Positions 31,081 through 40,168 of a stretch of 64,000 nucleotides of DNA are shown piece after piece. The position numbers and the translations under genes are program-made. The stretch lies in NCBI RefSeq assembly GCF_900107095.1, contig NZ_FNOR01000012.1:62001-126000 (forward strand), given 5' to 3'. A model generated the notes under the pieces. That model had not been told where the DNA came from. It saw only the letters and a program-made list of their open reading frames with translations, and made no database searches. The stretch is from Collimonas sp. OK242 (GTDB lineage Bacteria > Pseudomonadota > Gammaproteobacteria > Burkholderiales > Burkholderiaceae_D). Position 1 is the first letter of the stretch; every line of letters begins with the position of its first letter.

Positions 31081-32157
31081 ATGTCCGACCTTTTTGAAAA
31101 CCCTATGGGCCTGTGCGGCTTTGAATTCGTCGAGTTCGCATCACCAGCGCCGAACGTGCTGGAGCCTGCGTTCGAAGCCATGGGCTTCGTCAAGGTGGCG
31201 CGTCACCGCTCCAAGGACGTGACGCTGTATCGCCAGGGCGATATCAATTTCATCATCAACTACGAGCCGAAAAGTCCCGCCTATTACTTTGCTAAAGAGC
31301 ATGGCCCGTCCGCGTGCGGCATGGCGTTTCGCGTCCATGATGCGCACCTGGCCTACCAGCGCGCGCTGGAGCGCGGCGCCGAGCCGATGGAGATCGATAC
31401 CGGCGTGATGGAACTGCGCTTGCCGGCGATCAAAGGTATCGGCGGCGCGCCGCTGTATCTGATCGATCGCTTTACTCCGGGCAAATCGATCTATGACATC
31501 GATTTTGAATTCATCGACGGCGTCGAGCGCAATCCTGTCGGCGCCGGCCTGAAAACCATCGACCATCTGACCCACAATGTGTATCGCGGCCGGATGGCGC
31601 ACTGGGCCGCCTTTTACGAGCGACTGTTCAATTTCCGCGAAGTCCGCTATTTCGACATCAAGGGCGAATACACCGGGCTGACATCCAAGGCGATGAGCGC
31701 GCCAGACGGCAAGATACGGATTCCCTTAAATGAAGAGTCGTCCAAGGGTTCTGGCCAGATCGAAGAATTCCTGATGCAGTTCAATGGCGAAGGGATCCAG
31801 CATATTGCTTTGCAAACAGATAATCTGGTGAAGACCTGGGACGCCTTGAAGAAAATGGGCACGCCGTTCATGACAGCGCCGCCGGCAACCTATTACGAGA
31901 TGCTGGAAGGGCGTTTGCCCGGCCACGGCGAGCCGACCGCCGAACTGCAAGCGCGCGGCATCCTGTTGGATGGCGTCTCGGACGACCAGGGCCAACGCCT
32001 GCTGTTGCAGATATTTTCAGCAACCACCCTGGGCCCGGTGTTTTTCGAGTTTATCCAACGTAAAGGCGATGAAGGCTTCGGCGAAGGCAATTTCAAGGCG
32101 CTGTTTGAGTCGATCGAGCGCGATCAGATACGGCGCGGTGTTTTGAAAGCGGAATAA
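31081..32157 (+). CDS. hppD: 4-hydroxyphenylpyruvate dioxygenase
   Basis: Converts 4-hydroxyphenylpyruvate to homogentisate with O2, the second step of tyrosine breakdown (358 aa). The N-terminal half is the degenerate and the C-terminal half the active vicinal-oxygen-chelate domain. The iron ligands are the His in [13 protein letters not shown], the His in [11 protein letters not shown] and the Glu in [13 protein letters not shown]. The start at 31081 follows AGGAG. It is last in the operon of the importer and dehydrogenase genes. The next enzyme, homogentisate dioxygenase, is not in this window. Confidence 0.96.
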   Translation: MSDLFENPMGLCGFEFVEFASPAPNVLEPAFEAMGFVKVARHRSKDVTLYRQGDINFIINYEPKSPAYYFAKEHGPSACGMAFRVHDAHLAYQRALERGAEPMEIDTGVMELRLPAIKGIGGAPLYLIDRFTPGKSIYDIDFEFIDGVERNPVGAGLKTIDHLTHNVYRGRMAHWAAFYERLFNFREVRYFDIKGEYTGLTSKAMSAPDGKIRIPLNEESSKGSGQIEEFLMQFNGEGIQHIALQTDNLVKTWDALKKMGTPFMTAPPATYYEMLEGRLPGHGEPTAELQARGILLDGVSDDQGQRLLLQIFSATTLGPVFFEFIQRKGDEGFGEGNFKALFESIERDQIRRGVLKAE

Positions 32158-32366
32158 ACCTAGTGGGGTTTTTGCAACAACTTGTCTTGGGGAAAAGTTG
32201 TGCTGATATGATGTCCGTTCAGCTTTACCCCCGACAACGCTGAAATGGCAGCGCGATGTAGTAGCAAGTAGCAGCAGTGGCGGTAAGGCGATGGCTAGGG
32301 CGACGTAGCAATATGCGGCCATGCCATCGAACAAAATCTAAAAATGTTTAATCTATGGAGACATGC

Positions 32367-33455
32367 ATGAAAAAAATCCCTTTGTTATTGGCGGCGGCGG
32401 GCTTGGTCAGCGGCAGCGCAATGGCGCAAACCAGTGTCACTATCTACGGCATTGTCGACACCAGCATCCGATATCTCAGCAGCGATAACGCGGCCGGACA
32501 GAAAAACTTCATAGTCACGAACGGCGCGATCTCGAACAGTCGTTTGGGATTCAAAGGCAGTGAAGATCTGGGCGGTGGCCTGAAAGCGATTTTCCGTCTC
32601 GAGAATGGCTTCAATTCCGATAACGGCGGCATGGCCAGCCCCGGCGTCTTGTTCAGCCGCCAGTCTTACGTTGGTTTGAGCGGCAGTTTCGGCCAGGTTA
32701 CCGTAGGCCGTCAACAGACTCCGCTGTTCGATCTCATGGCAGATCACTTCGATCCGCTGACAGTCGGCAATTACGACCAGAACGCATGGATGCCGGCCGG
32801 CGCGACCTTGGTTCGCAATTCGAACATGCTCAAATATTACGGCACCTTCGGCGGCCTTGCTGCCGGCGTGAGCTATGCCGCGGGCGAGAAGGCCGGATCG
32901 GTCAAGCTGGGCAGCCAGATCGGCGGTACGCTGGCTTATACCGCCGGCCCGTTTGCCATTGGCGGCGGCTTTCAGCAAACTGTCAGCCCGACCAATTCGG
33001 ATTGGAAAGACACTGCCTATAATCTGAGCCTTTCCTACACCTTGGGCGCGGCCAAACTGTTCGGCGGCTACTATCGGATCAAGGACAGCACCGGCACCAC
33101 TCCTGCATATTTCGGTGTTTCCAATAGCGTGGCTGCCATCAACGGCGGCATCGCCGGTGTCGAGCGTAAGGACGATGCTTACTTCCTGGGCGCGACTTAC
33201 CAGGCGACTCCAGCCTGGTCGCTGACCGCAGCCGGTTATTATGACAAGAGCAAGAACGTCACGGTCGCTACCTTGGGCAACCTGGGCGACGGCACCCGTT
33301 ACGCGCTGGTCGGCGTCGCCGAATACGCCTTGTCCAAACGGACCCAGGTCTACGGTACGGTGGATTACAACAAGGCTAAGAACGCAGCCTTGTCGGAACT
33401 GGTTGGCAAGGATAGTGTGACTGGCGTCGCCGTCGGTATCCGTCACATTTTCTAA
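32367..33455 (+). CDS. General porin (Burkholderia OmpC-like, Porin_4)
   Basis: A 362-residue outer-membrane beta-barrel that would form a trimeric diffusion channel. A signal peptide (1-20, KKIPLLLAAAGLVSGSAMAQ) is followed by TSVTIYGIVDTSIRY, the standard first strand of beta-proteobacterial porins, GFKGSEDLGGGLKAIFRLEN and SRQSYVGLSGSFGQVTVGRQ. The barrel closes with TGVAVGIRHIF and the C-terminal Phe. ATGGAG just upstream serves as ribosome site for ATG 32367. A bidirectional terminator lies between it and modC. Confidence 0.96.
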   Translation: MKKIPLLLAAAGLVSGSAMAQTSVTIYGIVDTSIRYLSSDNAAGQKNFIVTNGAISNSRLGFKGSEDLGGGLKAIFRLENGFNSDNGGMASPGVLFSRQSYVGLSGSFGQVTVGRQQTPLFDLMADHFDPLTVGNYDQNAWMPAGATLVRNSNMLKYYGTFGGLAAGVSYAAGEKAGSVKLGSQIGGTLAYTAGPFAIGGGFQQTVSPTNSDWKDTAYNLSLSYTLGAAKLFGGYYRIKDSTGTTPAYFGVSNSVAAINGGIAGVERKDDAYFLGATYQATPAWSLTAAGYYDKSKNVTVATLGNLGDGTRYALVGVAEYALSKRTQVYGTVDYNKAKNAALSELVGKDSVTGVAVGIRHIF

Positions 33456-33475
33456 GCAAAGTAATCCGGCAGCAT

Positions 33476-33507
33476 AAAAAAAGCGCAGCTTCGACCGCGC
33501 TTTTTTT
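33476..33507. terminator. Bidirectional terminator between porin and modC
   Basis: AAAAAAAGCGC pairs with GCGCTTTTTTT around a ten-base loop. A- and T-runs on either side serve both convergent transcripts; the modC stop codon lies in the T-run. Confidence 0.85.
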
Positions 33508-34189
33508 ACGTCCTGGCGGATGGCGTCGGCGTAATCATGCCGTCGCGGATTTCGAATATTTCGTCGCCCAGCAGGGCCAGGTCGGCAGGATCGTGGGTGA
33601 TCACCATCATCGGCACGTTCAATTGCTGTTGCAACTCGGATAATTCACGCCGCATCCTGTCGCGCAAATTCAAATCCAGCGCAGAAAACGGTTCATCCAG
33701 CAACAGGATATCCGGTTCCAGCACCAATGCCCTGGCCAGCGCCACGCGTTGCCGCTGGCCGCCCGACAATTGATGCGGATAGCTATTGGCGGTGGCGCTC
33801 AGTTCGAACGAGGCCAGCCATTTCCTTACTGCCGGATGATCGTGCGGCCGGCGCAGATTGAAGCAGCCTGAGCGTAAGCCGAAAGCCAGGTTCTGGGCCA
33901 CGGTAAGGTGAGGGAACAGCGCATAGTCCTGGAACAGATAGGCCACCTTGCGCTCTTGCGGCGGCAGGCAGATCCCGGCCGCGCTATCGAACAATGGCTT
34001 TTGCTTGAGGCGTATCAGGCCTTCGTCAGGCGTCAGCAAGCCGGCGATCGCCTGCAAGGTGAGGCTCTTGCCGGCGCCAGAAGGGCCGTAAAGCACCACG
34101 CGGTCGCTCTCGGCATGCATGACGATATCGAGATTGAAGCCGCGGTCGCCGGCTTGCAAATGTTTGCGTATGCGGATGTCGATGGTCAT
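33506..34189 (-). CDS. modC: Molybdate ABC transporter ATP-binding protein (short form)
   Basis: Energises molybdate import (227 aa). Walker A is YGPSGAGKS, the Q-loop VAYLFQDYALFPH, the signature LSGGQRQRV, Walker B ILLLDEPFSALD and the switch region VITHDPADL. It ends directly after the nucleotide-binding domain, whereas typical ModC (about 350 residues) has a C-terminal molybdate-binding MOP/TOBE domain. It is 10 bases after modB and completes modABC on the minus strand. Confidence 0.92.
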   Translation of the reverse strand: MTIDIRIRKHLQAGDRGFNLDIVMHAESDRVVLYGPSGAGKSLTLQAIAGLLTPDEGLIRLKQKPLFDSAAGICLPPQERKVAYLFQDYALFPHLTVAQNLAFGLRSGCFNLRRPHDHPAVRKWLASFELSATANSYPHQLSGGQRQRVALARALVLEPDILLLDEPFSALDLNLRDRMRRELSELQQQLNVPMMVITHDPADLALLGDEIFEIRDGMITPTPSART

Positions 34190-34199
34190 AGGAAGTTCA

Positions 34200-34877
34200 T
34201 CACGATTGCCTGCGCCGCTGGCTTTTCGGCAACAGGCGGCCGGCGATCAGCAACACCACGATGCAGGTAGCCGAAGTAATCAGCACCAGCAGGTTGGCGC
34301 TCTGGTCGTCGCCGGCTTGTACTGCTTCATAAATGGCGACCGATAAAGTCTGGGTGCGGCCTGGCAGATTGCCGGCGATCATGAGGGTGGCGCCGAATTC
34401 ACCTAGCGCGCGCGCAAATGCCAGCAATACACCTGCGGCAATGCCCTTGGACGCTAGCGGCAAGGTGACGCGGAAGAACACGCCGGCCTCGGACACGCCC
34501 AGTACGCGGGCGGCGTTTTCGAGTTGTACATCGACATTGTCAAAGGCGGCGCGGGCTGATTTGAGGACCAGCGGGAAGGCGACGATGGTGGCTGCGATCA
34601 CTGCGCCTTGCCAGGTGAACACCAGCTCGATGCCCCATTTTTCCAGCCAGGCGCCGAACACGCCGCGGCGGCCCAGCAGCACCAGCAGATAATAGCCGAG
34701 CACAGTCGGCGGCAGTACCAGCGGCAGGGTCAGGATGGCGTCCGCCAGATCGCGCGCCGGCGAGCGCCAGCGCGACAAGCCATACGCGGCAGCGACACCG
34801 AACAGCATGTTAAGCAGGGTCGCCCAGCCTGCAACTTTCAAGGACAGCGAGAGGGCGACCCAGACCCCGCTATTCAT
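34200..34877 (-). CDS. modB: Molybdate ABC transporter permease
   Basis: Inner-membrane permease (225 aa) with about five hydrophobic segments. The ATPase-docking EAA loop is visible as LENAARVLGVSEAGVFFRVT, followed by LPLASKGIAAGVLLAFARAL and GEFGATLMIAG, a very typical ModB ending. A further marker is LTLPLVLPPTVLGYYLLVLL. The upstream modA gene is 78 bases away. The ribosome site before ATG 34877 is weak. Confidence 0.95.
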   Translation of the reverse strand: MNSGVWVALSLSLKVAGWATLLNMLFGVAAAYGLSRWRSPARDLADAILTLPLVLPPTVLGYYLLVLLGRRGVFGAWLEKWGIELVFTWQGAVIAATIVAFPLVLKSARAAFDNVDVQLENAARVLGVSEAGVFFRVTLPLASKGIAAGVLLAFARALGEFGATLMIAGNLPGRTQTLSVAIYEAVQAGDDQSANLLVLITSATCIVVLLIAGRLLPKSQRRRQS

Positions 34878-34955
34878 GGCTACTCATGACTTCTGCTTTC
34901 TATTCACCGCATACCCTGTTGCTGTGCTGAAGAACTTGACGATAACACTCTGCCA

Positions 34956-35729
34956 TCAGGGTTTCAAGAAGCCGTAGCGCGCCAGCGTGGCCTGGCCGGC
35001 CGGCGACAGCACATAGGCGACGAATTTGGCCGCCATCTCAGCTTGCTTGGTATTGGCGGTGACGGCGATCGGGTAGCTGACCGCGGTTGGCGAAGGTACG
35101 CGCATTGCGATCTTGACCTTGGCTGGCATGATCGCCGCGTCGGTCGAGAAAACGAAACCGGCTTCGACTTCGCCGCGCGCCACGTAGTCCAGGCTTTGCC
35201 GCACGTTTTGTGCCGGCACGCCTTTGGCGGCAACCGCGTCCCACAAGTTGGCGTGCTCCAGCGCCGCTTTGGTGTAACGGCCGACCGGCACCGAAGCCGG
35301 ATTGCCGTAGGCGATCCGCTTGACTGCCGGCTGGGTCAGATCCTGCAATTGCTGGATGTGCAGCTGGCTGTCGGCCGGCACGATCAGCACGATCTGGTTA
35401 CTCGCAAAATTCTTGCGGCTGGCGGCGAGTACCGCCTTTTCAGCTTCGGCCTTGTTCATAGCTTCCTGGTCGGCGGCAGCAAACACGTCTGCCGGCGCGC
35501 CTTTGATGATTTGCTGCAGCAAGACGTCGGATGCGGCGAAGTTGAGTATCACCTTGGTGTCTGGATGCAGGGCTTCAAAAGACTGGCTCAGATCCTTGAA
35601 AGCATTGGTCAGGCTGGCGGCAGCCGAAACCACCAGGTCGGCCGCGTGCGCTGCCGGCGTCAACAGCAGCAAAGGAAGGGCGCTGGCAAGAAGGAGGCGC
35701 TTAAAAGGAAGTAACATTCGAAGCAACAT
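34956..35729 (-). CDS. modA: Molybdate ABC transporter substrate-binding protein
   Basis: Periplasmic molybdate binder (257 aa). A signal peptide (1-29) ends PAAHAADL. The oxyanion pocket residues are in VSAAASLTNAFKDLSQSF (first Ser cluster) and FNFAASDVLLQQIIKGAPAD-like sequence (NFAASDVLLQQIIKGAPADV), followed by GNPASVPVGRYTKAAL and the Val-Phe-Ser-Thr-Asp end of the pocket. AGGAG eight bases upstream fixes ATG 35729. It is first in modABC and divergent from the modE-type regulator. Confidence 0.96.
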   Translation of the reverse strand: MLLRMLLPFKRLLLASALPLLLLTPAAHAADLVVSAAASLTNAFKDLSQSFEALHPDTKVILNFAASDVLLQQIIKGAPADVFAAADQEAMNKAEAEKAVLAASRKNFASNQIVLIVPADSQLHIQQLQDLTQPAVKRIAYGNPASVPVGRYTKAALEHANLWDAVAAKGVPAQNVRQSLDYVARGEVEAGFVFSTDAAIMPAKVKIAMRVPSPTAVSYPIAVTANTKQAEMAAKFVAYVLSPAGQATLARYGFLKP

Positions 35730-35766
35730 CGCAATATCTCCTGGACAGCAAATGGCAAAATCGAAA

Positions 35767-35783
35767 TATATGGCAGGATACAG
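35767..35783. promoter_or_regulatory. Candidate ModE operator
   Basis: TATAT-GGCAGGA-TACAG matches the ModE pattern TATAT-N7-TAYAT at nine of ten fixed positions. It lies 38 bases before modA, in the modA/modE intergenic region. Confidence 0.55.
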
Positions 35784-35903
35784 CGCTGGTCAACCTTAAT
35801 AACGTTGGAACTGAGATTGGAACGCCGTGAAATCCTGCCGGCGCAGCGTGCTTGTCATTAAAATACCTGAATCGCTGCCTAGCGCCTTGCTACAATCCCG
35901 GGT

Positions 35904-36272
35904 ATGGTAAATTCCAAATCGATTCGACTCAGGGTGATGCAGGGCGATGCAATCGCCTTCGGGCCAGGCAAGGCGGCACTGTTGCTAGCCATCCATCAAA
36001 GCGGTTCGATTTCTGCGGCAGCGCGCGCTATCGGCATGTCTTATCGCCGCGCCTGGTTGCTGGTCGAGGCGATGAACCAATGCTTCCAGTCGCCGCTGGT
36101 GGCGACCGCGACTGGCGGCGCCAAAGGCGGCGGCGCACAAGTCACGCCAAGCGGGCATGAGATCATCGCCCGTTATCAAGCCATGCAAATCAAGGCGGAA
36201 GCGGCGGTGGCTGCCGATATGGCGTATTTCGACGCGCTGATGGCGGCGCCGGATAGCCCGGCAGCCAGGTAA
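35904..36272 (+). CDS. ModE-type regulator, DNA-binding domain only
   Basis: A 122-residue winged-helix regulator corresponding to the N-terminal half of ModE: IRLRVMQGDAIAFGPGKAAL, SGSISAAARAIGMSYRRAWL and EAMNQCFQSPLVATATGGAK, GGGAQVTPSG. The C-terminal tandem molybdate-binding MOP domains of E. coli ModE (total 262 aa) are missing. It is divergent from modA and probably binds the site between them. How it would sense molybdate without MOP domains is unclear; single-domain ModE proteins are known in many bacteria. Confidence 0.9.
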   Translation: MVNSKSIRLRVMQGDAIAFGPGKAALLLAIHQSGSISAAARAIGMSYRRAWLLVEAMNQCFQSPLVATATGGAKGGGAQVTPSGHEIIARYQAMQIKAEAAVAADMAYFDALMAAPDSPAAR

Positions 36273-36314
36273 AGCGGCAGCATTCCAACCACCATCTCCT
36301 TGTCATCACACACT

Positions 36315-38066
36315 ATGCTTCCACGTAGTACGCTCTTAAGATACCGGATTCGCCTGCAGCGGCAGTTCCATTTTTCGGAAAGCCACTCGATGCTGCTGTG
36401 GGCTGCGGTGGTCGGTTTCCTGGGCGCCCTGGCGACGATGCTGTTCCGCGAATGCATCTACGGTTTGCAGTTGCTGCTGACCGGCCAGAGCGGCAGTTTT
36501 GTCGCCATGGCCAAAAGCTTGCCGTGGTCTATGCGGCTGTTGCTGCCGGCCGCCGGCGGCCTGATCGCCGGCGCGATCCTGGTGCTGGCGAAGCGCGTGC
36601 CGTCCAGCGCTACCTCGGACTACATGGAAGCGGTAGCGATTGGCGACGGTAACATTCCGGTGCGGCAGAGTTTGTTGCGCAGTTTGTCTTCGCTGGCGAC
36701 TGTGGTCACCGGCGGTTCGATCGGGCGCGAAGGCCCTATGGTGCAGCTGGCGGCGCTGGCGGCATCGCTGGTGGGCCGTTTCACGCATTTCAACCCGGCG
36801 CGCTTGCGCCTGCTGGTGGCGTGCGGTGCGGCGGCCGGGATTACCTCCGCCTACAACGCGCCGATTGCCGGCGCATTTTTTGTGACCGAAATCGTGCTGG
36901 GCGCGATTGTCATGGAGAGTTTCGGTCCGGTGGTGGTGGCCTCGGTGGTCGCCAACATCACCATGCGCGAATTGCCCGGCTACCATCCGGCGTATGAGAT
37001 GCCGCCGTTCCCGCCTATCGCCGGCATCGAGATTTTGTGGTTCGTGTTGCTCGGCATCATGGCCGGCATCGCTGCGCCGCAATTTCTGCGTTTGCTGGGA
37101 TTTTCCAAAAAACTGTTTACCAAGAGCGCATTGCCGTTACCGCTGCGGCTGGGCCTTGGTGGCTTGCTGGTGGGCCTGATTTCGATCTGGATGCCGGAGG
37201 TCTGGGGTAACGGCTATAGCGTGGTCAATTCGCTGCTGCATACGCCTTGGCTGTGGTGGAGCGTATTGCTGATGCTGTTGTTCAAGGTGGCGGCCACTGC
37301 CATCACCACCGGCTCCGGCGCGGTCGGCGGCATCTTCACGCCGACGCTGTTCGTCGGCGCCGCCATCGGCTACCTGTTCGGACAAGCGCTGCATGTCGTG
37401 CTGCCAGGCGCCACCTCGGCGCCGTTTGCCTATGCGATGGTGGGCATGGGCGCATTCCTGGCGGCGGCGACCAGCGCGCCGCTGATGGCGATCCTGATGA
37501 TATTCGAGATGACCTTGAGCTATCAGGTGGTGTTGCCGCTGATGCTGTCTTGCGTGGTGGCTTACTTCATCGCGCGCAGCATCAACGGCGCTTCCATGTA
37601 CGACATCACGATCAAGCGCAATCGCGACGCCCAAGAGCGGGTGCGCCTGCGCGGCATCCACATGAGCGAACTGATACGGCCGGCGGATACCGTGTTGCCG
37701 CTGACAGCGTCATTCTCCGAAATCAGCGGGCTGTTCCTGAAATATCCGGTGAAATATATTTATATCGTCGACCAGCGCAATCGTTATTGCGGCGTGGTGG
37801 CGTTGCAAGATATTACTTCCTGTCTGCTGGAGAAGAGCGATACGCAAACGCGGGTGGCGGCAGATTTTGTGCGGCGCGAATTCCTGCATGTGGTGACGCC
37901 GGAGATGTCCCTGGGGGATGCCTTGCAATCTTTCCTGGATCATCAGGGCGAGCGGCTGCCGGTGGTGCGCAGCCACGAGGATCCGGAATTGTTGGGCGCG
38001 GTCTACAAGACGTCCTTGCTGGATGCGTATTTCCGGCTGGATCGCTCGCACGAGCTGCATGCGTAG
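36315..38066 (+). CDS. ClC-family chloride channel or H+/Cl- antiporter with CBS domains
   Basis: Inner-membrane protein (583 aa) with about ten or more hydrophobic segments over residues 20-420. The ion-path motifs are visible: GGSIGREGPMVQLAA (with the gating Glu of G-R-E-G-P), NAPIAGAFFVTE and GGIFTPTLFVGA. The C-terminal 150 residues form a CBS pair (ELIRPADTVLPLTASFSEIS; LGDALQSFLDHQGERLPVVR), which may bind nucleotides. ATG 36315 has no good ribosome site; an in-frame TTG at 36300 is an alternative. The gene follows modE by 42 bases but has no known link to molybdate. Confidence 0.9.
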   Translation: MLPRSTLLRYRIRLQRQFHFSESHSMLLWAAVVGFLGALATMLFRECIYGLQLLLTGQSGSFVAMAKSLPWSMRLLLPAAGGLIAGAILVLAKRVPSSATSDYMEAVAIGDGNIPVRQSLLRSLSSLATVVTGGSIGREGPMVQLAALAASLVGRFTHFNPARLRLLVACGAAAGITSAYNAPIAGAFFVTEIVLGAIVMESFGPVVVASVVANITMRELPGYHPAYEMPPFPPIAGIEILWFVLLGIMAGIAAPQFLRLLGFSKKLFTKSALPLPLRLGLGGLLVGLISIWMPEVWGNGYSVVNSLLHTPWLWWSVLLMLLFKVAATAITTGSGAVGGIFTPTLFVGAAIGYLFGQALHVVLPGATSAPFAYAMVGMGAFLAAATSAPLMAILMIFEMTLSYQVVLPLMLSCVVAYFIARSINGASMYDITIKRNRDAQERVRLRGIHMSELIRPADTVLPLTASFSEISGLFLKYPVKYIYIVDQRNRYCGVVALQDITSCLLEKSDTQTRVAADFVRREFLHVVTPEMSLGDALQSFLDHQGERLPVVRSHEDPELLGAVYKTSLLDAYFRLDRSHELHA

Positions 38067-38262
38067 CCCGGTCAAAAATAGAAACTCGTAGAAAATTCGC
38101 AGCTCGCCTTGTTTGTTATTTATTTATCTTTAATGCAATATTTCACATAAATTTGCTGTCCAGGCGCTGCGCAGCGGCAAGCTTTGCTCTATATTGGACG
38201 CCGGGCCGCCGGTTTTACCAGAACCAGCGGCCCGCAGCCGACAACAACTCTGAGGAGCTTCA

Positions 38263-38517
38263 ATGGAAATTCTGTGGACAATCGTCGTGGGTTTCATCGT
38301 TGGCGTGATTGCTAAGTTTCTTCACCCAGGGAGGGAGAACATGGGCTTTATCGTGACTACCTTGCTGGGCATAGCCGGTTCGTTTTTGGCTGGCTATATC
38401 GGCCAGGCTCTGGGCTGGTATCACGCCGGCCAGGGCGCGGGCTTTATTGGCTCCATCGTCGGCGCTTTCATCCTGCTGTTGATTTACGGCTTCGTCAAAG
38501 GCAAGGCGGCGAGCTGA
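38263..38517 (+). CDS. GlsB/YeaQ/YmgE family membrane protein
   Basis: An 84-residue inner-membrane peptide of three hydrophobic, Gly-rich segments (WTIVVGFIVGVIAKFLHPGR; GFIVTTLLGIAGSFLAGYIG; GFIGSIVGAFILLLIYGFVK). This is the 'transglycosylase-associated' family (PF04226), often induced by stress; its function is unknown. GAGGAG precedes the start. Its stop overlaps the start of the next gene, so the two are translationally coupled. Confidence 0.92.
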   Translation: MEILWTIVVGFIVGVIAKFLHPGRENMGFIVTTLLGIAGSFLAGYIGQALGWYHAGQGAGFIGSIVGAFILLLIYGFVKGKAAS

Positions 38518-39056
38518 TGTTCGACCGGCTGCGTGGGCGCAAGCCAGCCAGGGAGGTCGCGGGAATCCTGATTCCCGCTTCCGAACATGCGCTGCACACG
38601 GTGCGTCAGCGCTGCCGGCAGATGGTGGCCAGGCGCGCGCTGCTGTCCGCCGCCGCTTCGGCTCTGCCGATCATGGGCGTCGATGTTGCAATCGATATCC
38701 ATTTGCTGTCGCGCCTGATCGAGGACATCAATGCCGAATTCGGCATGACGCCGCAGCAGATCGAAAAACTCCAGCCTAAACTCATGGTAGCGACCTATAG
38801 CACTATCGTCGGCCTCGGCAGCACGCTGGTGGGGCGGCTGGTGACACGTGAGCTGATGCTTAACATCCTCACGCGCAGCGGCGTCAAGCTGGCGTCGAAG
38901 AATGCTACCCGGCTGGTGCCCATCGCCGGCCAGATGGTGTCGGCGGCGATCGGTTTTTCTGCATTCCGGGCGATCGGGAACAGGCATATTGAAGCTTGCG
39001 TCAAAGTGGCGGAAGAGATGTTGAAAATGCAAGCTGAAAATCGGGTAATCGAATAG
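38517..39056 (+). CDS. Unknown membrane-associated protein (179 aa)
   Basis: I do not recognise the family with certainty. The protein has two amphipathic to hydrophobic regions (ALLSAAASALPIMGVDVAID; NATRLVPIAGQMVSAAIGFS) and a charged N-terminus. The segment RLVPIAGQMVSAAIGFSAFR followed by a helix recalls the C-terminal region of DUF697/EcsC-like proteins, which associate with membranes. It is coupled to the GlsB/YeaQ-type gene upstream by a one-base overlap, so a joint role in envelope stress is plausible. Confidence 0.7.
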   Translation: MFDRLRGRKPAREVAGILIPASEHALHTVRQRCRQMVARRALLSAAASALPIMGVDVAIDIHLLSRLIEDINAEFGMTPQQIEKLQPKLMVATYSTIVGLGSTLVGRLVTRELMLNILTRSGVKLASKNATRLVPIAGQMVSAAIGFSAFRAIGNRHIEACVKVAEEMLKMQAENRVIE

Positions 39057-39221
39057 CTTTTTCTTCTCGATTGCCACAATGCTAGAATGCGGGTCGTTTG
39101 CGCACGGGGCGCTTTGTTGCACTACGCAGTTCCCAGGCCACCTCGCCGCACTTCTACACAGCAGCCGACCGGTTCTTTGATGTAGAGTGTGGCAACACAC
39201 TTCACCACGATAGAGTTTCCT

Positions 39222-40130
39222 ATGTTGAGTTACCGCCATGCCTTCCATGCGGGCAATCATGCCGATGTGCTGAAGCACTTGGTCACCATCCAGTTATTGC
39301 GCTACCTGGGCCAGAAAGATACCTCCTACATGGTCATCGACACCCATGCCGGCGCCGGCGTATATGCGCTGGATGGCGGTTATGCGTCGAAAAACGCCGA
39401 GTTCGAGACCGGTATCAGCCGTCTCTGGGACCGCAAGGATTTGCCGCCGGCGGTGGCGGAGTATGTGGACGTAGTCCGCCAGTTGAATCCCGACGGCAAG
39501 CTGCGCTACTACCCCGGTTCGCCGTATTGCGCCGATGCCGTCATGCGCGAGCAGGATCGCCTGCGCCTGTTTGAGCTGCACCCGAGCGACGGCAAGATCC
39601 TGACCGATAATTTCCGCCGCCTGGAAGCCGAGCGCAACCCGCGCGGCAACGGCCGCGGCAAACGCGTCATGATCCAGCTGGGCGATGGCTTCCTCGGCCT
39701 GAAGGCCTTGCTGCCGCCGCCGTCGCGCCGCGGTCTGGTGCTGATCGATCCGCCGTATGAGGTCAAAGAAGATTACCGCCACGTCAAGAACACCATCGAA
39801 GACGCGCTGACGCGTTTTTCCACCGGCACCTATGCCGTCTGGTATCCGCTGTTGAACCGGATGGAGTCGCGCCAGATGCCGGACAAGCTGAAGCGCATGA
39901 AAGCCAACGGCTGGCTGAACGTCACGCTGACCGTGAAGACGCCGTCGCCGGATGGCTTCGGCTTGCACAGCAGCGGCATGTTCGTGATCAACCCGCCATG
40001 GACGCTGGAGCCGATGCTGAAAGAATTGATGCCTTACCTGGTCAAGGTGCTGGGCACCGATTCCGGCGCCGGCTTTACGCTGGAGTCGGGGCAGACCAAG
40101 GCAGTCGATACCGGCACCCGTCGCGTATAA
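39222..40130 (+). CDS. rlmJ: 23S rRNA (adenine2030-N6)-methyltransferase
   Basis: SAM-dependent methyltransferase (302 aa) that modifies A2030 of 23S rRNA. It opens with the conserved MLSYRHAFHAGNHADVLKH, followed by the SAM motif DTHAGAGVYAL and the catalytic motif IV DPPYEVKEDY, as expected for an N6-adenine enzyme. The length is slightly above the E. coli protein (280). A -10-like TAGAAT at 39083 precedes it. It stands as a single gene. Confidence 0.93.
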   Translation: MLSYRHAFHAGNHADVLKHLVTIQLLRYLGQKDTSYMVIDTHAGAGVYALDGGYASKNAEFETGISRLWDRKDLPPAVAEYVDVVRQLNPDGKLRYYPGSPYCADAVMREQDRLRLFELHPSDGKILTDNFRRLEAERNPRGNGRGKRVMIQLGDGFLGLKALLPPPSRRGLVLIDPPYEVKEDYRHVKNTIEDALTRFSTGTYAVWYPLLNRMESRQMPDKLKRMKANGWLNVTLTVKTPSPDGFGLHSSGMFVINPPWTLEPMLKELMPYLVKVLGTDSGAGFTLESGQTKAVDTGTRRV

Positions 40131-40168
40131 GACCGAGTGTAGAGCCGAGCCTGGTTAAAGCCCGGAGT

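Noticed and set aside
32158-32366. Leu/Ala-rich minus-strand frame before the porin gene, similar in look to the leuA leaders
   Set aside because: It points away from the porin and towards the 3' end of hppD, so it cannot be a leader of either; the composition is probably chance.
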